Assembly: GCF_029227915.1 (NCBI RefSeq)
Contig: NC_079881.1
Coordinates: 3,908,001-3,972,000 of the forward strand
Reading direction: 5' to 3'
Length of the DNA stretch: 64,000 nucleotides
Source of the DNA: Hydractinia symbiolongicarpus
Lineage: Eukaryota; Cnidaria; Hydrozoa; Anthoathecata; Hydractiniidae
Shown here: positions 57,101 through 64,000 of the stretch, piece after piece
Layout of the letters: every line of letters begins with the position of its first letter
Numbering within the stretch: position 1 is the stretch's first letter
Notes under the pieces: model-generated
What the model saw: the letters and a program-made list of their open reading frames with translations, nothing else
Database searches by the model: none
What the model was told of the DNA's origin: nothing
Translations under genes and position numbers: made by a program

Positions 57101-60100
57101 TCCTATTTTTTCATGCTAAAGTACATTCAGTGTGTAAAACAAAGATGAAAAGCATGCCTATTAATTTTTGTTTCGGGTGCAACACTTGACATAACATCCC
57201 GCAAGATGCTGTGTAAGCTTAACAATGCACATCGATTTACAACTGGGCTTTACACTAAGTTTAATGTCTTACTTCCATGCAGAGTTTAGTTTCTTCGTCC
57301 AGTCCATCCAGTGGTGACTTCGGCACAACATCAGCCGGTTTCTGCTGCGCAATAGACACATCTTTGTTTTCATTGGGCGCATCTTTCACTTCTTCTCCGA
57401 CGTCATGGGGAGTACCTTCTGCTTTATACAGCTTCCAACTCAAAATCTAAAAGCAAATAAAAGCCTTATATAAGTACGTAAGGAATATGGATGTAGTAGG
57501 GTCACTTTCTCTACATAGAAACAATAACTCTGACCTATAATAACTCTAACCTCTAACTCAAATTTTAATTTTATGTTTTTAAAGTTAATATAATGGGTTC
57601 TTGGTTAACACTTGATTGGTTTTACCAAAAGAATGACTGGATGATAGGTATACACATTTTACGAAACGACAGAAGTACCTCTAAATCACGTAACAGCCAG
57701 TGTTTACTAAACCCAGTCCCCTGACAACCTAGATTAGCCACTGATGGTAGTACGCCACTCTTTACAATCTTCTCCATACCTTCTTGATCCACGCCAGCCT
57801 TTAAAATGTTGAGGAGAGCCTTGCAAGCCAAACCAAGCACCCACAAACGCTCTAGCGATATATTGGTTTCTAAAAGAAAGCTATCGTATTTTAAGAAATG
57901 ATTTTGAGGGTAGGGGCCTATAAGAAGGGGCTATAAATTGGCAACTTGTAGGCCTTTATTCAAAAATATTTTAAATATCACTGACAGTTTGATTTATTGC
58001 AGGGAGAATCCAACTCACATGTTGTTCCTAACGACGCTAAGAAGGAGAGAAAATCGATCTCCATTGTACAGGTTGTGCGTAAAGAAGAATTTATTATCTT
58101 CACCACCTACCTTTGTTAGCACACATGTTGTTCCTAACAATGTCCAGGAGGAGGGATAATCGATCTCCATCGTAGAGGTTATGACAACTAACATTTGCTT
58201 CGATAAAAGATTCTTTCACTGTAAACATCTTTCGATTCTTAAAGTTCACCACAGAAATTTTCGTATCATCGACAGCAGAATTAAGGACGACAACGTTCTT
58301 CGTTTCGTGTCCAATCTCCTTAACAACAGTCGTTAAACCAACACGAAAAATGTCGGGAAATCCAGCAAGAAACATCAACGAAAACAACGATGATAAAGAT
58401 GGATCCTTTAGAAGAAAGGACAAGAATAACATTATCTCGTTGTGAAAAGGCAAAGGCTGTAGGAAGATGCCACGATCATAGTAGGTAACTTCAGCTACCG
58501 TAACAAACCTTGCAACCCTCCAACAAAGTTCAGACAAATTAATTAATTAAAATCAAATTTTTCCAGGTCATAAAGAAACTTTTCATAATCCTCTATTGAC
58601 CATGGTACCTAACTTTTTTCATGGTAACTAACTAGTTTCCATGGTAACTAACTAGTTTCCACTGGCAACTAACTTGTTTTCATGGTAACTAAGAAGTTTT
58701 ACATGGTAACTCACGTGTTTCAACGGCAAATATTTCGTTTAAAGTCACAAACAGATCATTTTACCTGGCTGTCTTTGGCAAACTGTAGCATTTTTGTTGC
58801 GTGTTCAGCTACGCTTTTTCTCCATGTCTCATCTCCCCAAAAACATTTCAAAACACTTTCCACACCAGAAGCAGTGTCCAAATCAGCACTAATGAAAGAT
58901 AACCATAATAAATAGTAAAATAGTAAAACATCATAAGAAGTATATAACATACCTTATTCCATGAAATTAACAAATCACGAAATTAACGCGGTTTTTCAAA
59001 ATTCGCCTTAATTTAATGACCGTTAATTAAATGCAGTGTTAATTTAGATAGATAGATAGATGTGCATATTTTACATGGCTAGCCTCACAAATATCGAGGG
59101 ATATACCCTGTCTATTATTTCCAGGAGGGGCCATGGCTTAGATGGAGAGTCCTAGAGTATTTAATGCTCATTTTGAGCGACGCAGACCCAATTAGGGCCC
59201 GCGCTCTACTAGACAACTCCCGGCAACATCCAACGGCCCACACAGTGTGCCATCTTCCCAATTTCCCTCACATGGCTTGGGTTAACCCGGGGCTATGGTA
59301 ACATTCACTCGCCCATGTTGAATCGCCGTCAAGAGGAATCGAACCCCGGTCTCCCGCACAGAGTACGAGAGCTATAACCACTAATCTACGGCGCCACAAA
59401 TTAAATTTAAAGACTGTTAATTTCATGACTTGTTAATTAAAATACAGTTAATTTTTTCTCATAATATATAAAAGCTTAAAAACATCAATTTGTTTTACAA
59501 ATTTTCTATTATTTCCTCCTCATCGGAAGATAGCTCAACGGTGTTCTCTTTTTCAGGGATCTTTTTTAAAATAGCTTTTGTATCATCCACTACTAACTGA
59601 AAGCACTTTTTCTTTCAATTTTTTTGAATTTTTAACATTGTCTTTCCAAACAACAAAACTTTTATTTCGATTTCCAAACCACCTTGTAATAGAGGAGACC
59701 GCTTCATTACCGTGAATTCGACTGTTGCCGTAATTTTTGCCTCATGTGATTTCGCATTTGCTCATTTGTGATTTCGCATTTGCGTTAATTTCTTGACTCA
59801 TGGTATAAGGTAAGCAGTCGTATATAACATAATAAGTAGTATATAACATAATAAGTAGACTATAACATAAGTAGTATATAACATAATAAGTAGTATATAA
59901 CATAATAAGTAGTATATAACATAATAAGTAGACTATAACATAACAAGTAGACTATAACATAACAAGTAGACTATAACATAATAAGTAGTATATAACATCA
60001 TAAGTAGTATATAACATAATAAGTAGTATATAACATAATAAATCGTATATAAAACATATCATATAGCACTTCTTGTAAGCCTGTGGGAAAATTTTAATGG

Positions 60101-63100
60101 GAATTCCCTGTAGCTACTCACAGCCGCCACTTTTGGTTGACGAAAAAGGAGAAATTATAATATAGATTCAGCATATACTATATAAGCAGCATGTACTACA
60201 TAAAAACATATACTATACAAAGCAGCATGTACTACATAAATACATATACTATATAAGCAGCATGTACTACATATACTATATAAGCAGCATGTACTACATA
60301 AATACATATACTATATAAGCAGCATGTACTACATAAATACATATACTATATAAGCAGCATGTACTACATAAATACATATACTATATAAACAGCATGTACT
60401 ACATAAATACATATACTATATAAGCAGCATGTACTACATAAATACATATACTATATAAGCAGCATGTACTACATAAATACATATACTATATAAACAGCGT
60501 GTACTACATAAATACATATACTATATAAGCAGCATGTACTACATAAATACATATACTATATAAATAGCATGTACTACATAAAAACATATACTATACACAG
60601 CAGCATGTACTACATAAATACATATACTATATAAGTAGCATGTACTACATATACTATATAAGTAGCATGTACTACATAAATACATATACTATATAAGCAG
60701 CATGTACTACATAAATACATATACTATATAAACAGCATGTACTACATAAATACATATACTATATAAGCAGCATGTACTACATATACTATATAAGCAGCAT
60801 GTACTACATATACTATATAAGTAGCATGTACTACATATACTATATAAGTAGCATGTACTACATAAATACATATACTATATAAGCAGCATGTACTACATAA
60901 ATACATATACTATATAAACAGCATGTACTACATAAATACATATACTATATAAGTAGCATGTACTACATAAATACATATACTATATAAGCAGCATGTACTA
61001 CATAAATACATATACTATATAAGCAGCGTGTACTACATAAATACATATACTATATAAGCAGCATGTACTACATAAATACATATACTATATAAATAGCAAC
61101 AATTCAGCAACAATTATTTTGATTATTTTTAGAATATTTTGAGAGTTGGGATCTAACTAAAAAAACTACGTCTGCTGTGAACATTGACAGGTCAACATTG
61201 ACATGTTCAAATTATGTGAACTTAGTATAGATATAGCCTATATAACATATATATATAGCATATTAAAGGACAAGCCTGTGAAGTCTTTTGTTTTGTTCTG
61301 ACGTTTGACATATTCTCCGTAATAACAGTAACAACAGGCCTACATAATACGTACTTTCTTAAGCATTCTGCTCCAAGGTCGAACAGGAATTTCGCACTAA
61401 CAGACCCTAAACGCGTGTCTTCCTTAGCTTCTTTATGTTCAGTTAGCAACAGGATGGCTTCATCTGCTATCTAGAAGAATAAATAACATTTTTTAATACA
61501 AAGAATTCGCTGATTTAAAAACAAATTTTGTTCTTTTAAAATTTCTATTTATATCCTGGCTTATTACATGACTTAATATATTTCAAAACAGACGGTTGTC
61601 ATGCTTTCCAGTTTTCCTATTCTACACGCAAAAGTTGTTTACAATTCACATCCCAAGTTAACCTTCCCAACACTTACCTTTGGACCAAAACAATGCAACA
61701 CCTTTGACAATACACCTAAAGTGATCATTCGTAGTTTTTGCGGTGCTTCCTTGTCTCGAATGATAGTAAACAACACAGGCAAGAGTCTCTGTGACACAAA
61801 AGAATTGAAGTCCACACTACTTGGGAAAACAGTTGACTAAAACAAAAAGATGTTACGTTATCACGAAGTACTTAGACATAAACACACATATAAACGAGGT
61901 ATCAGACCTTTCAAATTTTTCTTTTTCTCTCTGTATCCCTAGGTAATTAGGTATAAACGCTTGGTGGGTCACACACCTCACTATGCATGTGTGATCTTAA
62001 ACATAAATCTTTACAATGGTCAGTAACAAAAATTGCTTACTCCTGTACACTGCATGTAAAATCTGTTTTCAAGCAATGTGCACGGCTGGGAGTTTCAACA
62101 AGTCGTAGTGAATAAAAATTGTAGGACAACTACTTGTAGGACAAAGAATATTCAAATGTAAATTAAATTTCACAAAGTTTAATGCCCACTAATTAAGTAC
62201 TGTACAACTCACCCACAGTCGAATATTTCGCATAAATCCCCAATCACACAATAAAACATTCCGCATAAACCCCTATTCACACAATCATTCTATTATACAT
62301 ACATATTTATTGACAGGAATGATTGCACCTATTAGCGATAATATCTTCTCCTGCAATGATGATATTTTTTCTTCCTTAGCAGCTTCAGCCGTCTCCTCCT
62401 TTTCTTTCGTTTCATTGTCTTCTTCCATGTCATCTTTATTATCATCTGCAGGTTTAGTTATCACAGCCTCAGGATGTTCTACATATCCTGGCGCAAGTGT
62501 GACAGAGTCGGCCCATATTAAGGATGAGATAGGCAACAACACACCAGTGCCGGGAGGGGTAGTTGTAACATCAACAGTTTCCTCGACTTTTTCGGCATCG
62601 TCATTGCTACTTCCTGTTTTAGTTGGATCAGGATTGGCTGAATCTAGGATATCATTACCAGATTGCTCTTCATTGCTTTTAGTAGCTTCATTCAGCAATT
62701 TATCATCCAAGTTTTTGGTGTCTTCAGCACCACTAGCAATGGTGTCCTTAACTGAATCAGTTCTGTCACTTTCTGTTTTCGCAACTTCGTCAGCATTGTC
62801 TTCTTCCAGATCCGGCAACGAGGTTATATTGTTTGCATCTTCATCCTTTTGTGCACCTTCAGAGTTTAAATCAAAATACGAATCGTCTTTAGCAAGAGTA
62901 GGTTCTGATATTTGCGTCTCGGGAGGAGCAAGTGTTTCATCAACAGATGGAAAGTTTAACACTGTTTCTTTGTTTTCTTCACAATTAGTATCAAGCTCAG
63001 AAACACGAATCACTTGTTCTATGTCCTCAAATTTAACCTTGGAGTTTACCACCTTTGTGGTGTTTGTGTCTGAAGCAAGCTGATCTGCTGTAAGGGAAAA

Positions 63101-63853
63101 AAAAACAAAAAACATAATGTATAAAGAATACAAGTATATTATAAGTGAAAACACAATACTGACTCAGAGGTTGCAAAAGACACGACACCAGCTTTTCCAT
63201 GCAGTCCAAAAGCAATTGTCCTGCTTCTTTGATATATTCTTGCTCGCCATCTAAGAATAGATCGTAAGCTAACAATCCTGCCCTTCAATCCTTTTAAAAA
63301 CTTACTCTTATCATAACCCTGTATGCAATATAAAATGTGTAACTTCACACGAAATGTTGTAAATACCTTTGGATTTTCTATTTTGTATGGTTTCAGAAAG
63401 AGATAATGCCAAAGCACAAAACTGCATCCAGCTGTGATAGTGAATGTATGTTTGGAAGGCTGTACCACGGGATGGTTTTAGTGGAAATGAACCTAAGAGA
63501 AAGAACATGACCAATAATGTGATTCACATCTTTGTGTAAGAAGTATGGGTGTAAGAAATTATAAATATGGTATACCTCGCGGTATAAGACGTGATCTTGT
63601 AACTGTATGGCTAGCATTGTGACTAAAATTTAATAAACAAAAAAGTGCTGACATTTCTAGTTTTGATTATGGATTATGGTCAGATGGATTTCCCTTGAAA
63701 CATCTAATTTCTCTAAAGAACAGAATGCAAACAACTTACCATGCAGGAAATGTGTTGCTGCGGTAGCATCCAAGACAGAGGTCAAAGTCGTGGCATTCAT
63801 TACAATGTATATGTGTTTCGATAATAAAAGCTCGACATCCATCACAGTTATAC
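41739..63853 (-). CDS. ZZEF1: ZZEF1 homologue, C-terminal part of the gene (28 exons)
   Basis: This encodes about 1,348 codons of a homologue of ZZEF1 (zinc finger ZZ-type and EF-hand domain-containing 1). In human that protein has an EF-hand, APC10/DOC and CUB-type domains and two ZZ fingers, one of which binds histone H3 tails (family knowledge). The 5' half lies beyond the right edge. In order the window shows one ZZ finger, a long acidic linker, helical regions with GTGFSKHWLLRDLE and SPLDGLDEETKLC, a conserved domain with KVHIPGA, SCDELVLSSSPNY and GDTVFYRFTSD, then LPLKQLWSWLIVVACNQVG and SIAAIGVAINLPNKAL, the end of human ZZEF1. An acidic tail follows. All 28 exons keep frame. Introns contain many minisatellites and nested mobile elements. 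Confidence 0.93.
42317..42364 (+). repeat. (CAGA)n microsatellite
   Basis: About eleven uninterrupted CAGA units in the ZZEF1 intron next to the 26-base exon (42390-42415). Confidence 0.95.
43030..43150 (+). repeat. Fragment related to DDE transposon ends
   Basis: This contains CGCGAAAATTAGTACCA, closely matching the subterminal repeat of the 3.5-kb transposon (GCGAAAATTAGTACACGCG at about 28411). It is probably a short non-autonomous relative or remnant in a ZZEF1 intron. Confidence 0.45.
44234..47030 (+). repeat. 16-bp minisatellite, about 175 copies
   Basis: The unit is TCTGYTATAAAGAATG. Variation is almost confined to two sites: C or T at the fifth base, and a minority TATGTT form. The array runs nearly unbroken for 2.8 kb within the ZZEF1 intron between exons 47385-47501 and 43819-43934. 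No coding frame crosses it. Confidence 0.97.
48198..48395 (+). repeat. About 51-bp tandem repeat, four copies
   Basis: Four imperfect units each contain GTGTATGG, AAAGTTTATCGGAATATC and GGAACTAAGTATT. They lie immediately left of the ZZEF1 exon at 48405-48464. Confidence 0.85.
48405..50951 (-). CDS. ZZEF1: ZZEF1 exons Q-U: conserved CUB-like domain
   Basis: Exons in order: 50820-50951, 50404-50456, 49468-49580, 48654-48741, 48405-48464. Joined they encode DHKYKNNAKIEDKVHIPGA, RFDDRCSTEYSCDELVLSSS, then WQDFEMPGDTVFYRFTSDSS and GWKFTVTGGQLGRFETGCSI. Human ZZEF1 has the same order (YNNNTNFEDKVHIPGA, CNTEEGCDELAMSSS, ELPGDTLYYRFTSDMSN, GYKFTV). The spacing and beta-strand-like pattern suggest a CUB- or jelly-roll-like fold; that is inference. 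Several exons are under 100 bases. Confidence 0.92.
49117..49175 (+). repeat. 29-bp direct duplication
   Basis: GTATTGACCACAATTGCTTA followed by TCTTCAGTG occurs twice in tandem in a ZZEF1 intron. Confidence 0.85.
49610..50205 (+). repeat. 24-bp minisatellite, about 24 copies
   Basis: The unit is about GGAATAATAGTGATTTATCT plus CTCC/CTCS. Because 24 is divisible by three, long open frames run on both strands, encoding repeated octapeptides (YLSGIIVI and RRDKSLLF). They are by-products of the repeat. The array lies in a ZZEF1 intron, between exons 50404-50456 and 49468-49580. Confidence 0.95.
50459..50750 (+). repeat. 49-bp tandem repeat, about six copies
   Basis: Units contain AACGTATACAAATGACC and TCGAATTGGTTAGGGT, with a period of 49 bases. 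They lie between ZZEF1 exons 50820-50951 and 50404-50456. Confidence 0.93.
51022..51182 (+). repeat. (CAAA)n/(CAAG)n microsatellite
   Basis: About 40 tetranucleotide units, with blocks of CAAA and CAAG alternating, in the ZZEF1 intron upstream of exon 50820-50951. The reverse-strand frames (repeated FVCL and LACL peptides) are repeat by-products. Confidence 0.97.
51844..58456 (-). CDS. ZZEF1: ZZEF1 exons I-P: helical middle region
   Basis: Exons in order: 58111-58456, 57679-57869, 57273-57446, 56731-56831, 56079-56144, 55030-55210, 52409-52504, 51844-52017. Family matches are FLAGFPDIFRVG (human VLVGFPQVLCVG), CQGTGFSKHWLLRDLE, SPLDGLDEETKLC and IHDALKCPYPILRAIYE. The 58111-58456 exon uses the acceptor CTTCCTACAG, giving PLPFHNE as in human QLPFQLK. 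The intron between 55030 and 52504 holds the 20-bp minisatellite of about 1.9 kb, and the intron at 55211-56078 holds an inverted-repeat MITE. Confidence 0.9.
52637..54517 (+). repeat. 20-bp minisatellite, about 94 copies
   Basis: The unit is ATAGATGGCAGTCAGAAATG, with variants GGTA for GGCA and AAGG for AATG. It is nearly unbroken for 1.9 kb inside the ZZEF1 intron between exons 55030-55210 and 52409-52504. Confidence 0.97.
55345..55706 (+). mobile_element. 362-bp MITE with GCGC-rich inverted ends
   Basis: The ends (TTACCTTAATGACGGATTA ... and, reversed, TTACCGTGAATGACGGATTA ...) are inverted repeats of about 40 bases that both contain GGGCGCTTATT. The right part also has an internal hairpin (GGGCGCTTATTGG facing CCAATAAGCGCCC). 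There is no coding capacity. No clear target duplication was found. Confidence 0.75.
58600..58726 (+). repeat. 20-bp tandem repeat, about six copies
   Basis: Imperfect CATGGTAACTAACTAGTTTC units lie next to the ZZEF1 exon 58765-58888. Confidence 0.85.
58765..63853 (-). CDS. ZZEF1: ZZEF1 exons A-H: ZZ finger and acidic linker
   Basis: Exons in order: 63740-63853, 63576-63622, 63367-63492, 63164-63277, 62303-63087, 61678-61836, 61355-61470, 58765-58888. The first exon reads YNCDGCRAFIIETHIHCNEC then HDFDLCLGCY, a complete ZZ-type Cys pattern; the last ligands (HNASH) come from the next exon. The third exon, with YIHYHSWMQFCALALS, matches human YIHNYSWLLFAALAL. The 785-base exon encodes a Glu/Asp/Thr-rich linker of about 260 residues with little homology, ending in a helical EKILSLIGAIIP (human KRILGLLAAMLP). 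The 63164-63277 acceptor (AAGGGCAG) was chosen because it keeps frame. Confidence 0.9.
58952..59810 (-). mobile_element. TA-flanked inverted-repeat element with transposase remnant and nested SINE
   Basis: The ends CCTTATTCCATGA and, reversed, CCTTATACCATGA are flanked by TA at 58950-58951 and 59811-59812, as in mariner/pogo-type insertions. Subterminal repeats read GAAATTAACG. On the minus strand at about 59480-59710 are coding remnants TRWFGNRNKSFVVWKDN and, in another frame, LSSDEEEIIENL, resembling the C-terminal end of a Tigger/pogo transposase. SINE copy 5 (59046-59395) is inserted in it. Confidence 0.7.
59046..59395 (-). repeat. tRNA-derived SINE, copy 5, nested
   Basis: Full-length inverted copy with the GATA tail at the left and the tRNA-like head at the right. 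The reverse strand gives GGTTCGATTCC and TAGATTAGTGG, so both internal polymerase III boxes look intact. It interrupts the TA-flanked element at 58952-59810. Confidence 0.9.
59816..60055 (+). repeat. 19-bp minisatellite
   Basis: TATAACATAATAAGTAGTA units, with some ACTATAACATAACAAGT variants, about 12 copies in a ZZEF1 intron. Confidence 0.9.
60165..61100 (+). repeat. 35-bp minisatellite, about 27 copies
   Basis: The unit is CATGTACTACATAAATACAT plus ATACTATATAAGCAG. Shorter units of about 27 bases lack the ATAAATAC part. The array lies in the same ZZEF1 intron as the nested MITE and SINE. Confidence 0.95.
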
Positions 63854-64000
63854 CTAAAATAGATGGCTTATTGAACCTTAGTCTTAGCATATATTTCTCA
63901 CATCACTTTTTTCGCACATCGAAAATCCTAGAGAGAATAAACCTCAGGCTTCACTGATTTACTAAGTTCAGGAGAAACAAAACTTTGAAGTGCAAAATAT

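Noticed and set aside
62310-63083. 257-codon plus-strand ORF, Ser-rich
   Set aside because: It is antisense to the acidic ZZEF1 exon, where Glu/Asp codons read as Ser/Leu on the other strand. The minus-strand frame has family matches at both ends and correct splice sites.

Overview
The window is intron-rich, AT-rich nuclear DNA from an animal. It carries three large genes, all on the minus strand, and many nested mobile elements and minisatellites. Introns are short (mostly 100-600 bases) and follow the GT-AG rule, with an unusual preference for TAG acceptors. The protein sequences and the repeat types (a DDE_1 transposon with GCGAAAATT-type ends, a tRNA-derived SINE, CCTCGTTCCCAG-type repeats) fit an early-branching metazoan, most likely a cnidarian and possibly a hydrozoan. 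That assignment is an inference; no species-level marker was recognised.

Layout from right to left, which is the direction of transcription. (1) 63853-41739: the C-terminal part of a ZZEF1 homologue in 28 exons, running from a ZZ zinc finger through an acidic linker and a conserved CUB-like region to an acidic tail. Its 5' part lies beyond the right edge. (2) 41738-33443: an intergenic or long-intron stretch of SINEs, a 922-bp inverted-repeat element with a 6-bp target duplication, and decayed retroelement sequence. (3) 33442-29382: a sorting nexin 8 (SNX8) homologue in ten recognised exons (PX and BAR domains). Its extreme N-terminus may lie in an unrecognised upstream exon. (4) About 28458-24921: a 3.5-kb TIR DNA transposon with a DDE_1 (pogo/Tigger-like) transposase on the plus strand and a divergent HIRAN-domain gene on the minus strand; the transposase frame is broken. 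(5) 24254-22298: a SINE split by a 1.6-kb element with TGTTC...GAACA ends and a 4-bp target duplication (Ginger-like). (6) 19876-50: the first 40 exons (about 2,195 codons) of SMG1, the PI3K-like kinase of nonsense-mediated mRNA decay. The window stops just inside the first part of the kinase domain.

The three genes have separate jobs (mRNA surveillance, endosomal sorting, chromatin or ubiquitin-related scaffolding) and nothing in the sequence suggests that they form a functional unit. All recognised exons of each gene join in frame without stops, so all three look intact. The ZZEF1 introns hold at least seven minisatellite or microsatellite arrays (4-, 16-, 19-, 20-, 24-, 35- and 49-bp units, up to 2.8 kb), while the SMG1 introns have almost none. 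Exon boundaries were assigned by eye from splice motifs, reading frame and remembered human family sequences, so single-base errors are possible.
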